The notes under the pieces: generated by a model
The model's input: the letters and a program-made list of their open reading frames with translations, nothing else
Databases searched by the model: none
What the model was told of the DNA's origin: nothing
Source: Blastopirellula sediminis
GTDB taxonomy: Bacteria; Planctomycetota; Planctomycetia; Pirellulales; Pirellulaceae
Assembly: GCF_020966755.1 (NCBI RefSeq)
Contig: NZ_JAJKFT010000010.1
Coordinates: 3,690,481 to 3,754,480 of the forward strand
Direction of reading: 5' to 3'
Length of the DNA stretch: 64,000 nt
In this document: one piece after another, positions 25,356-33,998 of the stretch
Numbering within the stretch: position 1 is the first letter of the stretch
Layout of the letters: each line of letters starts with the position of its first letter
Made by a program: the position numbers and the translations under genes

Positions 25356-28300
25356 ATGAATTACGAACCCACTTCTCTTGCCGTGCGAACGTTGGACGAT
25401 CGCAACTCAAAAGGGAAAAACGAGTCGCAGCGACATGGCGTATTCGATCCCGATTCAGCCAAGCGGAACTCCCTATACCTCTTCGCCTTATGTTCGCTGG
25501 CGGGCGCCGTTTTCGCCGTCGCGCTGCTGGTTTTGCTCTACTTCGACCAAGACCCTAACTCCGGTTCGATTTCGCCGTCACAAGTCGCTGCGGCCGAAGT
25601 TGAAATCGAAGTGCCGGCAGCGCTAGAGACGCCCCCTCTGCAAAACCATGATCAACCCCAACTGCAGGAATCGGCGCAAAGTCCCAACGGTGAAGATCCA
25701 AAGTTGGCGCCAGACTCGGAAGCGAAAGACTCGGACATCGAAGGGGACGCAGACGTTGCGGTACCGCTAGAAAGCGAGACGCCGGACGCGGCGATAAGCG
25801 TGCCGGAGATTGCCGCTCCGGCCAAGCTGCCGGACGTCGTCGCTCAACTTACGACGGTTGACGGCGCTCCTTATTCTTTGGGGCGGCTTGTGGTTCAGTT
25901 CGATGCGGACTCGACGGTTGTGCGAAAAGCGGATGAAACGTATTTGTTGCGATCGCCCGACGCGAAACTGCGTTACCCGACGTTCGAGGAAGCGTATCGA
26001 GATCGAGACGAGAAGTCGAACGCCGAGCTCGCTACGCTCACGATTCATTTTCTGTATTTGGATAAAAAGCCCCCACAGACCTTCGAGTTGAATTGGGGAG
26101 AGCAAACGCCGATTACCATCGCTCCCACGCTTGAAGCGGAAGATGTTGTCAGCTTTGACGAACTCGCCGACGCTTGGTGGAATCGATTTTCGCAACCTTC
26201 CGAGATGCTGCAGGGGGAATTGTTCGATTTCGATCAGGACCTGAAACATGTGGTTGCGACTCGCACCGGACGAGCGTTGACCAATCGTTCGCACTCGTCG
26301 CAGAAAAGCAGTTCGACTAGCCAGATGGAAGCTGGGTTCGAAAGCGTGGTTAAGACGCTGTTTGGCATCGATTCGGTGCTGCTGTCGATGCCCGACTACC
26401 AGATCACATCAAATCTCGATTCTGACGAGAACCGAAGTCTCCCCTTGCCTGCTCCGCTGCGGCTGAATTCGGTGACGCCGCCAAGCTTTTCTACGCAGAT
26501 GCCGATGGAGCGAATTGCGGCCTATGTGCCGAAAGAGTGTTTCTACGTTCGCTGCGGAAACGTGGCCAACTATCGTTGGTTGCGAAGTTTTCTGGTCGAG
26601 TGGGGCGGGAGCCTGGATGAGATCGTTTCGACGCCGACGATCGATTATCGAACGCGCGAAAAACTAGAGCGCCAGCTCGCTCTCGATTACGAACAGATTC
26701 AAGAGGAGGGCCTGGAGAAGAGCGTGTCGGATCTTGCGCTGATTGGGACTGATCTCTTATTCCATGAAGGAGCTGGCGTCGGGGTCTTATTCGAGGCGAT
26801 TGACTCCGCCGCGGTTCATGAACTCGTACTCTCGCAACGCAAAGCGACTCAGCGAGACGAGCCAAACGCGACCGAGAAAACGCTCATTCTCGCCGGTCAG
26901 CCAGTGATGTTGCTCTCGACGCCTGATAATTCGGTCCGATCGTATTATGTGAACGTCGGACGGTATCACCTTGTCACCAACAGCGAGTACGTCGCCAAAA
27001 AATTTCTCGGGGTGCGAGCCTCCACCGCGGGGCTCAGCGACTTGCGTGAATTTCAGTACGCTCGCGCCAAAGTCCCGCTCGATTCGTCGGAGCGAGTCTT
27101 CATTTATTTGTCCGATCCGTTTTTCCGCCATCTCGCTAGCCCCGAGTATCGGATCGAACTTCTTCGTCGAGCGAAAGCGACCGCCGAGATCAAACGAGCG
27201 AATGCCGCCTTGTTGGTCGCTCGCTCCGAAGGATTTGAAGTCGACGCAATCGATCAATTGATATCGCTCGGTTATCTGCCTGCCGAATTCGCTACGCGAA
27301 ACGAAGGGGAAGAGCTGGTGATGGGCCAGCGGGGCTTTATCGACGCTGCGCGGGGAACGCTCGGCGCCTTCGTTCCCGTTCCGGATCGAGAAGTCGGATT
27401 GATCTCTTCTCAGGAGCTCGCCAACTACCGAGCCTTTGCGGCTCGTTATCAGCAACAGTGGAACATCGCCGATCCAGTCGTCGTCAGTCTGGCGAATCGT
27501 CCCGGGGACCGGCCCGACGAACAAGTCGTCGGGGTGAAGATCTGCGTAACTCCCTATGCACAACAGCGCTATCGGTTCTTAGCCACGAATCTGGCGACGA
27601 ACTATCAGAAGGTTGCGCCGCTGCCGGACGATCTAATGGGAATTAGCGCGTCGCTTCACGGCGGGGGCTTGTCGCGGCAGCTACGGATTGGAATCCAGGA
27701 TGCGGACGTTCCCTTTGAGGTGGTCGAGGGCGAGGTGGTTACGAAAGGAGCGTTCGCGGGACGGACGTTGTTCGGGCAAAACCTCTATGCGGCGGTGAAC
27801 CCTGGAGGAGACGCGAGCATGGATCAAGTCCATAGTTTCGCTCAGGAATTGAAGCTTGTTCCCAACTACGGCATGGAAGCGAGAGTGGCAGGCGCCTTGT
27901 TGTCGGTGATTATCGGCAGTCAGCGGTTCGCCAATTTCTTTGATTACGTGCGAAGTCGGCACGTAACCAGCCGTCCCAGCTGGTCGGTCGCGGCAGGACG
28001 ATTAGAACTGCGGAGAAAGGTACTTCCGCAACTGAGCGTCGAGCGCCAAAACCAAGATTCCCAAATCGAGTTTGCGGCGAAGGATGTCGGAAAATCGCAA
28101 GCGGCGCCATACATTCGCGCCTATACCTATGTGGAAGCGCGCAAAGCGTCGGCACGCAATGCGGTCTTTTTGGACCAATTGTCGCAGCAACTGGCGCTGT
28201 CGCCGCAGGACGCGGAATTGGGCGTGGGCTTACTTTGCCGTGGCAAGCTCATCTGTCCCTTGGGGGGAAGATACGTGCTCGCTGACGACGCGGAGAATCG

Positions 28301-29471
28301 CGGATGGACGAGTACCGCTTGGGAGACTCCCAGTTACCAAGAAGTCGCCGCGGTTCCCAACGGATATCAGTTCGCATTCATGGAATGGCTTCATTCCATG
28401 AACGTTGGCTTCAAGTTGGATCGCACTTCGTTGACGTCGGATATCGAACTCGCCGTCTCCGGAACCTACATCGCGCCGCCGGTGAGTGAGCAAGTCGTAT
28501 CAGCCGCTCCTGTCGCGTCAGTCGCGCAGGCGCCGTCGCAGAGAACCGTGGAGAAGATGCCGATGCCGCTCATTCCTTCGACTCCCGTTGAGCCGGCAAC
28601 CCCAGTCGAGCCGGCGATCTCAGTCGAGCCGGTGAAAAAGCTCGGCCCTGATTTGACGATTTCTTCGCTCAACGCGGAGATCGTCGCGAGAGACACCGTC
28701 CGATACGTCTATACGATCACCAACAACGGAGATGAAACCGCTGTCATCCGTGGTCGCTCGTCAAATGCGGCAGGCACGGTCTGCATTCAGGCGTTCCTTT
28801 CTGAGGATATGGTTTTGGGCAACGCCGGCGATCGACCTACCGGCGGTAAGATTCTGACCCTCGCATCGGAACTTGCGCCTGGACAGTCCATTACGGAGTC
28901 CTTCAGTTCGGGCGCCAGAGATCTGGAGAAATATCCTTACCTGACGCTCATGGTCGATTGGCATGATCTCGTCAAAGAATCAAATGAAAAGAACAACTAC
29001 GCCGCGGTAGCGATCAAGCAAAAGATTTTCCCGGAACTTCCGAAAACGCCTCCGGCGGATCGTGCTGACGACTCCAAACCGGCCGCGCCGACCGGCGAAG
29101 TGCTGATCGATAACGTCGCGGCGTTTCAGCAAGGGAATCAGATGATCATTACCTACGATCTCGTGAATTCGACTCCCATTCGTAACGCCAAAGATATGAA
29201 TGGGGCGTCGATTTCGGGCGCTCGCCAGCACTGGATCGAGCGACTTGGCTCTGATTCAAGAATTGCGAAGATTCCGGGTAACATCGCTCGCGATGGGCGG
29301 CGATATGCGGCGAGCGGTTACACCGAACACGTAAGGCCCGGTGCGGTTCGTAGTCTCCAGCACCGCCAATGGATTGAAGGATACCCGTCCGGAACCTACC
29401 GATTTACCGTTCAGTGGCGGCAGAAGGGGCTTCCAGATAAGGAAGCGCATGTTGACTTCACGATTCCCTAG
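25356..29471 (+). CDS. Large membrane-anchored protein of unknown function with C-terminal CARDB-like domain
   Basis: 1371 residues; GGGGGAT precedes the ATG at 25356. A cytoplasmic N-terminal ~38 residues is followed by one membrane helix (~39-65), then a Pro/Glu/Asp-rich linker to ~155 and a very long extracytoplasmic part. The central region (~380-1000) is not a family I can name, though it contains PKECFYVRCGNVANYRW and long alternating helical stretches. Residues ~1090-1215 look like a CARDB adhesion module (LGPDLTIS ... LAPGQSITE ... VKESNEKNNYA), and a second Ig-like segment ends the protein. A Pro/Val/Glu repeat spacer lies at ~1065-1090. Divergent from an ECF sigma gene. Confidence 0.8.
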   Translation: MNYEPTSLAVRTLDDRNSKGKNESQRHGVFDPDSAKRNSLYLFALCSLAGAVFAVALLVLLYFDQDPNSGSISPSQVAAAEVEIEVPAALETPPLQNHDQPQLQESAQSPNGEDPKLAPDSEAKDSDIEGDADVAVPLESETPDAAISVPEIAAPAKLPDVVAQLTTVDGAPYSLGRLVVQFDADSTVVRKADETYLLRSPDAKLRYPTFEEAYRDRDEKSNAELATLTIHFLYLDKKPPQTFELNWGEQTPITIAPTLEAEDVVSFDELADAWWNRFSQPSEMLQGELFDFDQDLKHVVATRTGRALTNRSHSSQKSSSTSQMEAGFESVVKTLFGIDSVLLSMPDYQITSNLDSDENRSLPLPAPLRLNSVTPPSFSTQMPMERIAAYVPKECFYVRCGNVANYRWLRSFLVEWGGSLDEIVSTPTIDYRTREKLERQLALDYEQIQEEGLEKSVSDLALIGTDLLFHEGAGVGVLFEAIDSAAVHELVLSQRKATQRDEPNATEKTLILAGQPVMLLSTPDNSVRSYYVNVGRYHLVTNSEYVAKKFLGVRASTAGLSDLREFQYARAKVPLDSSERVFIYLSDPFFRHLASPEYRIELLRRAKATAEIKRANAALLVARSEGFEVDAIDQLISLGYLPAEFATRNEGEELVMGQRGFIDAARGTLGAFVPVPDREVGLISSQELANYRAFAARYQQQWNIADPVVVSLANRPGDRPDEQVVGVKICVTPYAQQRYRFLATNLATNYQKVAPLPDDLMGISASLHGGGLSRQLRIGIQDADVPFEVVEGEVVTKGAFAGRTLFGQNLYAAVNPGGDASMDQVHSFAQELKLVPNYGMEARVAGALLSVIIGSQRFANFFDYVRSRHVTSRPSWSVAAGRLELRRKVLPQLSVERQNQDSQIEFAAKDVGKSQAAPYIRAYTYVEARKASARNAVFLDQLSQQLALSPQDAELGVGLLCRGKLICPLGGRYVLADDAENRGWTSTAWETPSYQEVAAVPNGYQFAFMEWLHSMNVGFKLDRTSLTSDIELAVSGTYIAPPVSEQVVSAAPVASVAQAPSQRTVEKMPMPLIPSTPVEPATPVEPAISVEPVKKLGPDLTISSLNAEIVARDTVRYVYTITNNGDETAVIRGRSSNAAGTVCIQAFLSEDMVLGNAGDRPTGGKILTLASELAPGQSITESFSSGARDLEKYPYLTLMVDWHDLVKESNEKNNYAAVAIKQKIFPELPKTPPADRADDSKPAAPTGEVLIDNVAAFQQGNQMIITYDLVNSTPIRNAKDMNGASISGARQHWIERLGSDSRIAKIPGNIARDGRRYAASGYTEHVRPGAVRSLQHRQWIEGYPSGTYRFTVQWRQKGLPDKEAHVDFTIP

Positions 29472-29491
29472 CCGTCCACGCTGAGTCTGCG

Positions 29492-29567
29492 CACGAAAAA
29501 GCCCGTTGCAAGTCTTTACCTGCAACGGGCTTGCGGTAGCGGAGGGCACGAGATTCGAACTCGCAAC
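29492..29567. repeat. 76-bp direct repeat, left copy (att-like, tRNA-Ser 3' fragment)
   Basis: Identical over 76 bases to 30416-30491. It contains the last 28 nt of tRNA-Ser plus the tRNA's downstream terminator. This is the expected product of site-specific integration at the 3' end of a tRNA gene. Confidence 0.88.
29500..29530 (-). terminator. Copy of the tRNA-Ser terminator in the left repeat
   Basis: gcccgttgca (29501-29510) and tgcaacgggc (29521-29530) form a perfect 10-bp stem. Read on the minus strand it is followed by TTTTT (29496-29500). Here it can end the transcript of the small membrane protein gene in the island. Confidence 0.8.
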
Positions 29568-30415
29568 TCACCACTAGATTCCCAATCTTGCCTCCGATGG
29601 CAAGAAAGTGGTGGAAGTGGGATGAAGTACGGGGTGGAAATCTAGAGTTTGGAAGCAGATCGAGACGCGGTAATCCAATAGGGAAGTTCAAAGGGGGAAT
29701 AGGTCAGTCGACCTTATGTAATGCGGTTACGTCAACTTCGCGCCAGTTGGTTTTCATGTAGTCCGCAACATTTGCTTGATTTTCTCCGTATTTCCCAATC
29801 CCAGAAGCGACGAGAATTGCGATTCCAATCCAATACGCCAGTGCGTAATTTGGCAGCCATGAATAGACTGCCCAGGTAATAAGGGCAAAGATGCCCGGAA
29901 TAACAAGGAGCGAGATCAGGTAATTGCCAAGTACTTTAGACCCCTTAATTGCTTTGGCCCGCATCAGTTTCAAAGTGAACGGGATAGCAAAAAACAAGAC
30001 AATCAAAACCTGAAGGAGAAAAAAACCGGCTATTGTGCCAATGAACCAAGTCAGCCCGAAAAAGAAAAAGGTTGCCATCGGCTGCTCCCATAAAACTCAC
30101 CACATCTGGCGACGCAAGAAACCTTACAAGCAATGGTAGTCAAACCTGCGTTTCTACTCGAAGTCTTGCCCTGGTAGGCGGACGCGGAGTTTTTTCCGCC
30201 GGCTGTTCTTTAGGCTTGTTTATTGAATAACGAAGCACCTAAGAATAAAGCGTGGCGATTGAGAGTGCCAACGATTTTTCTTGCCTTTGAGGCTGATAGG
30301 TATACGAGCTTGGCGATGACGAACTTGGTATATCTCGTGTTGCAAGTTGGGAAATGCCTAGCAAACTTCCAGGCAAACCTAAACGCTACACGTACACTTT
30401 GTTGGCTGACTTGGT
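29568..30415. mobile_element. Small island (924-bp unit) integrated at tRNA-Ser, probably a remnant
   Basis: The segment lies between two identical 76-bp repeats that carry the 3' end of tRNA-Ser. By my count G+C is about 46% (165 of 360 bases at 29701-30060), lower than the surrounding genes. It encodes one small membrane protein and no integrase, so it is a deleted remnant, a satellite, or a local duplication. A nested hairpin (29569-29613) lies just inside the left repeat. Positions 30079-30415 hold no gene I can support. Confidence 0.65.
29704..30078 (-). CDS. Small multi-pass membrane protein in the tRNA-Ser island
   Basis: 124 residues; the ATG is at 30078. Three hydrophobic segments lie at roughly 8-35, 50-75 and 78-95, with a short basic loop (KLMRAKAIKGSK) between the first two and a hydrophilic C terminus. 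No known family. It is the only gene inside the 76-bp repeats and is A+T-richer than its neighbours, so it was probably brought in with the island. Confidence 0.6.
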   Translation of the reverse strand: MATFFFFGLTWFIGTIAGFFLLQVLIVLFFAIPFTLKLMRAKAIKGSKVLGNYLISLLVIPGIFALITWAVYSWLPNYALAYWIGIAILVASGIGKYGENQANVADYMKTNWREVDVTALHKVD

Positions 30416-30491
30416 CACGAAAAAGCCCGTTGCAAGTCTTTACCTGCAACGGGCTTGCGGTAGCGGAGGGCACGAGATTCGAACTCGCAAC
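30416..30491. repeat. 76-bp direct repeat, right copy (overlaps tRNA-Ser)
   Basis: The second copy of the repeat at 29492-29567. It includes the T-arm and acceptor 3' strand of the intact tRNA-Ser and its terminator. The two copies are 924 bp apart, start to start. Confidence 0.88.
30420..30454 (-). terminator. Intrinsic terminator of tRNA-Ser
   Basis: gcccgttgca (30425-30434) and tgcaacgggc (30445-30454) form a perfect 10-bp stem. On the minus strand a run of five T (complement of 30420-30424) follows. It begins 10 nt beyond the tRNA 3' end. Confidence 0.9.
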
Positions 30492-30545
30492 CCCTTACGG
30501 GGCACTTCATTTCCAATGAAGCCGCTAACCATTCGCTTACCCTCC
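30464..30545 (-). tRNA. tRNA-Ser, anticodon GGA
   Basis: On the minus strand the acceptor strand GGAGGGT pairs with GCCCTCC, and G is the discriminator. The anticodon arm CTTCA-TTGGAAA-TGAAG has anticodon GGA (reads UCC/UCU). A long variable arm with stem CCCC-GTAA-GGGG marks a class II tRNA, and the T-arm is GCGAG-TTCGAAT-CTCGT. The 3' CCA is not encoded. Its 3' end is the target of the repeat-bounded island. Confidence 0.95.
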
Positions 30546-30871
30546 ATCGATACGTGCTGGGGAAGGCTTTCCCACTGCACGATCTTGCCAAAGGGCAATT
30601 CTCGACGCCCATTCTAGCTGGCGACCCCGGTTACCACAACGGAGCCGTCTACCTGGGGCCAAGGGACGATTTTTCCTAGACACGCCTCGCTTCTGCGGGG
30701 TTCAGGTCTCCTCAGTAGCGAGATTTGCGGGGCGGATACCCGCGATTTTCTTGTAATCGGAAAAAAATAAAGAGAATTTTGGCCAAAATGCGGGCTGATC
30801 GGGCGACTGCTATCGAGATGTCACGGGACGTCTCGCTACTCGTCTCGACGATTGCACCTTATCTGGCCGCT
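30546..30871. other. Intergenic region between tRNA-Ser and the first ECF cassette
   Basis: 326 bases that must hold the tRNA promoter (minus) and the cassette promoter (plus). In-frame upstream starts for the sigma gene exist at 30725, 30788 and 30818. I see no clear operator or RNA. Confidence 0.4.
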
Positions 30872-31420
30872 ATGCTTCCATCTATCGACGGCAACGACGC
30901 CGGCAAACATACCAGTTTTGCCGAACAGTACATCGTTCATCAGGAACGACTGCGCGGTTACGTCAGCTCGCTGGTCACGAACTGGAGCGACGCCGAGGAA
31001 GTCTTCCAGCGGACCAGTCTCTGCCTCTGGCGGAAGTGGGAAGCGTTTGACCCGGCCCGGGGATTTTTGCCCTGGGCGTTCGGGGTCGCGCGGATTGAGG
31101 CGAAACGGTACCTCGCCGAAAAAGGGCGCCAGCAGCAGATGCTGAGCGACGCGGCGATGGAGGCCCTGGATAAAGCGATCATTCAGAACAGCGACGCGAT
31201 CGACGAGCGGCTCTCGGCCCTCGAGCATTGCGTCAACAAGCTGCAGGTCGCCAACCGCGCCCTGCTGCGAGCCCTTTACCAGAAGAACGCCTCGGTCGAA
31301 GAGGCGGCCGCGACCTTCGGCCTAACTGCCAACGCCGTCTACAAACGGGTCCGAAAAATTCGGGAACTGCTGCATCGTTGCATCGATCGCCAACTCTCGC
31401 CGGCGGGAGATCAACCATGA
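30872..31420 (+). CDS. ECF-type sigma factor, cassette 1
   Basis: 182 residues from the ATG at 30872. The frame is open back to 30725, but this ATG gives the same N-terminal length as the paralogue at 34760. Region 2 begins SFAEQYIVHQERLRGYV and has WSDAEEVFQRTSLCLWRKW and LPWAFGVARIEAKRYL; region 4 has ASVEEAAATFGLTANAVYKRVRKIRELL. It matches the Rhodopirellula/Verrucomicrobium ECF family, which is paired with FecR-like membrane proteins. The stop overlaps the FecR-like start (ATGA). It presumably drives its own cassette. Confidence 0.9.
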   Translation: MLPSIDGNDAGKHTSFAEQYIVHQERLRGYVSSLVTNWSDAEEVFQRTSLCLWRKWEAFDPARGFLPWAFGVARIEAKRYLAEKGRQQQMLSDAAMEALDKAIIQNSDAIDERLSALEHCVNKLQVANRALLRALYQKNASVEEAAATFGLTANAVYKRVRKIRELLHRCIDRQLSPAGDQP

Positions 31421-32862
31421 GCGACCATAAAGGCCCCTACGGCGAAATGATCGCCGACGTCGAAATCTGCGACCTGATTGACGCTTGCGTCTCGAACCAG
31501 GCGACTCCCGATCAATGGCTTCGGTTGAGCCGCTTGATCGTCGATCGCGAAGACGTCCGCGCTTGTTATGCGGCGCAGTCGATGGCTAACGCTCGTTTGG
31601 CCGCCCTATTGCAGATTGGCGAACAAGACGAGCTGGGCGTTTTCACGCAGATCGAACAAGAGCCGGCCCCGCGCGTCATGTCGTCGATTCCAAAGCGAAA
31701 GCCGGCGATCGAAATCAGCTCCGAAGCGCTCCTCACGTTGCTGTGCGGCGCTGCTGCCGTTGTGCTGGTCTGCGGCGTTGTGATGAGCCAGTGGCTCATT
31801 ACTACTCGGGTCGATAGCGGTCCGATCGCGGTTACCGAGCAAGTCCCACCAGCAGTTTTGCGACAGGTCGAAGCGAACGCAGGGGCTGAAATCGCCGTTC
31901 ACCCACGCGAACTGTTCGCCAGCACGCTGATCGAGTTGCCCAGCGGTAAGTACGAAGCGACCACCTCGGTCGGAGCGACGATCAAATTGGCCGGCCCGGC
32001 TCGTCTGCGAATCGAGGACCATCTGACGTGGAAACTCTTCACGGGCAAGATGGTCGTCCACGCTCCTCCTGCGGCCAAAGGCTTTACCGTCAAAACCGAC
32101 AATGCCGAGATTGTCGATCTGGGAACGGAGTTCGGCGTCATCGTCGATTCCGCGGGAGTCACCAGCGTCGCGGTCTTTGACGGCAAAGTCGACCTCGCGT
32201 CAGGAGAAAGTCAAAAGTCGTTGGTTATCGGCGACGGCTTTACCATCAGCAAGACCGGACGACTCGATCACTTGTCGATCATCGACCCTTCCCGCTTTGA
32301 AGAGCCGGGCGAAGATTTGACCCCTCCGCTCATTTCGGAGGTGCGGAACAACAGTCTGATTTCGTTCGGCGCATGCCAGATTATCCGGGGCGGCTTCCGT
32401 GAGGATGCGCTCGCCTACGTCGATCGTAAGCATCAATGGAATGGCGTCGACGCGAGCGGCTTGCCGGAAGAACTGGTCGGGGTCGACTACGTGCGGATGG
32501 TCAATGACTGGAAGTTCGACGAGCAGATCGAGGAGCGTGACGATCTGGAATTCGCCGTGACGTTCGCTCGGCCGGCGACCGTCTATCTGCTGGTCGACGA
32601 GCGTATAACGCCGCCGATCTGGTTGCGCCGCAATTTCGCCAAGACCGGCATGCAGGTCGGCTTGGATGAAGGGACGCACAACTGCGTACGTACCGGATTG
32701 AGCTACGAGAAAGAACAAGCGAAAGGCCCCGGCAATTCGATTGACGTGGTCATGCGAGTTTGGAAGACCGATCTCCCTGAGGGGGGCGAACTGAAGATAG
32801 GTCCCATCGGAAGCAAGAGCAGAGGCTGGGTCGTGCCATGTATTGTGGCGCGTCCCCTGTAA
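31417..32862 (+). CDS. FecR-like anti-sigma factor, cassette 1
   Basis: 481 residues. A cytoplasmic N-terminal part (~1-100) has a short helical anti-sigma-like segment (CDLIDACVSNQATPDQWLRLSRLI). One membrane helix is at ~107-130. A periplasmic FecR domain follows at ~170-290 (LPSGKYEATTSVGA, DNAEIVDLGTEFGV, VFDGKVDLASGE). The last ~170 residues form an extra domain ending ELKIGPIG that is shared with the paralogue at 35302. It is translationally coupled to the sigma gene. Likely role: hold the sigma factor at the membrane and release it on an outside signal. Confidence 0.88.
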   Translation: MSDHKGPYGEMIADVEICDLIDACVSNQATPDQWLRLSRLIVDREDVRACYAAQSMANARLAALLQIGEQDELGVFTQIEQEPAPRVMSSIPKRKPAIEISSEALLTLLCGAAAVVLVCGVVMSQWLITTRVDSGPIAVTEQVPPAVLRQVEANAGAEIAVHPRELFASTLIELPSGKYEATTSVGATIKLAGPARLRIEDHLTWKLFTGKMVVHAPPAAKGFTVKTDNAEIVDLGTEFGVIVDSAGVTSVAVFDGKVDLASGESQKSLVIGDGFTISKTGRLDHLSIIDPSRFEEPGEDLTPPLISEVRNNSLISFGACQIIRGGFREDALAYVDRKHQWNGVDASGLPEELVGVDYVRMVNDWKFDEQIEERDDLEFAVTFARPATVYLLVDERITPPIWLRRNFAKTGMQVGLDEGTHNCVRTGLSYEKEQAKGPGNSIDVVMRVWKTDLPEGGELKIGPIGSKSRGWVVPCIVARPL

Positions 32863-32924
32863 CGCGTTTCGTTGGGTCAGCATCCCTTTTCATTTTATTC
32901 TCATTCGTTCAGAAGGTTCGTTGG

Positions 32925-33920
32925 ATGTCCTTATCTAGAAAGAAAGGTTTCACCCTGGTGGAACTGCTGGTGGTGATCGCCATCATCGGCGTTTTGATCG
33001 CACTGCTCTTGCCGGCAGTGCAGCAAGCCCGCGAAGCCGCGCGGCGCATGCAATGCACCAATCACATGAAGCAGTTGGGATTGGCGCTGCACAACTATCA
33101 CGACACGTACCGCGCGTTTCCCGCGATCAGCTACGATCACGAAGTGAACGGCGGCGACGAAGCCCGGCACGCTAGTTGGAGCTGGGGGACTTTGATTCTG
33201 TCGCAATTGGAACAAGGCGCCGCCTACGATATCCTGGCGCCCAGCCGCCCGGACCGTCTGCATGAAGCAGTGACCAAGCCGGCCAAGCTGGCGGTGCTGC
33301 AAACGCCGCTGACCACCTGGCGCTGTCCGTCCGACACCGGTCCCGAGTTGAACTCGCACTACAAGATCAACGACGGATCGGGCACCGCGGGCAATCGGAA
33401 AGAATTGGCGACCGCCAACTACGTCGGCGTGAATAGCGCCGGCGACGTTGATCGCGCCAACACCCACAACGGCATCTTCGTCCCCGGCACCAACGTGCAA
33501 GGGAACAAACGCTGGGTCGTCGCGATGCGCGACATTCTGGACGGGACCAGCAACACGGCGATGGTCGGCGAACGGGCCTGGATGCAAAACGGGGTCGAAA
33601 TTGGCGCCGCGGTCGTCTTTGGCCACAACGGCAACGCCGATATCGAAAACAACGCCGACTACAACAACGGGTTCATCACCGTCGTCGGCGGAGGAAAGCC
33701 GCATATCAACACGATTGATACCTGCGGATCGGGATGCAATGACAACGACGGCCGCCAAGGCTTTTCGAGCATGCACCCGGGCGGCGCTCAATTTCTGTTT
33801 GGAGACGGATCGGTCCACTTCCTGAGTGAGAACATTGACGACAACATCGGCGGTGGAACCGACTCGACCTACGAGCGATTGATGAATCGCTACGATGGTC
33901 AGCCGGTCGGCGCGTACTAA
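32925..33920 (+). CDS. DUF1559 pseudopilin-like protein, cassette 1
   Basis: 331 residues; the start is the ATG at 32925. A short basic leader ends KKG, with GFTLVELL after it: the type IV prepilin/pseudopilin cut and methylation site followed by one hydrophobic helix. The body is the DUF1559 domain characteristic of Planctomycetes. It has the H-X9-DG motif near the end (HPGGAQFLFGDGSVHFL). These proteins are numerous in Planctomycetes and are thought to form surface or pseudopilin-type structures; the exact role is unknown. It follows the FecR gene by 62 bp in the same transcription unit. Confidence 0.92.
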   Translation: MSLSRKKGFTLVELLVVIAIIGVLIALLLPAVQQAREAARRMQCTNHMKQLGLALHNYHDTYRAFPAISYDHEVNGGDEARHASWSWGTLILSQLEQGAAYDILAPSRPDRLHEAVTKPAKLAVLQTPLTTWRCPSDTGPELNSHYKINDGSGTAGNRKELATANYVGVNSAGDVDRANTHNGIFVPGTNVQGNKRWVVAMRDILDGTSNTAMVGERAWMQNGVEIGAAVVFGHNGNADIENNADYNNGFITVVGGGKPHINTIDTCGSGCNDNDGRQGFSSMHPGGAQFLFGDGSVHFLSENIDDNIGGGTDSTYERLMNRYDGQPVGAY

Positions 33921-33931
33921 CGAAGCGTTTG

Positions 33932-33969
33932 CGAACTGCAGCGCGGGCGATTCGCTTGCGCTGCGTTCG
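33932..33969 (+). promoter_or_regulatory. Strong stem-loop between DUF1559 and lipoprotein genes
   Basis: cgaac-gcagcgc (33932-33936 and 33938-33944, one bulged T) pairs with gcgctgc-gttcg (33958-33969), 12 pairs with a 13-nt loop and no T-run. It may protect the mRNA end or set the ratio of the two products rather than terminate. Confidence 0.5.
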
Positions 33970-33998
33970 TCAACGAAGGTTCTCAATTAGGAGATGCT

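Noticed and set aside
29568-30415. An integrase or transposase gene in the tRNA-linked island
   Set aside because: No frame in the segment has recombinase features; only the small membrane protein is supportable.
30223-30519. 98-codon frame running from the island into tRNA-Ser
   Set aside because: Its C terminus is the translation of the tRNA gene (GTRFELATPYG), a frequent annotation artefact.
32931-33986. Open frame opposite the first DUF1559 gene (and a like one at 36850-37794)
   Set aside because: Shadow of the conserved DUF1559 codons; it repeats at each paralogue only because the coding strand is conserved.
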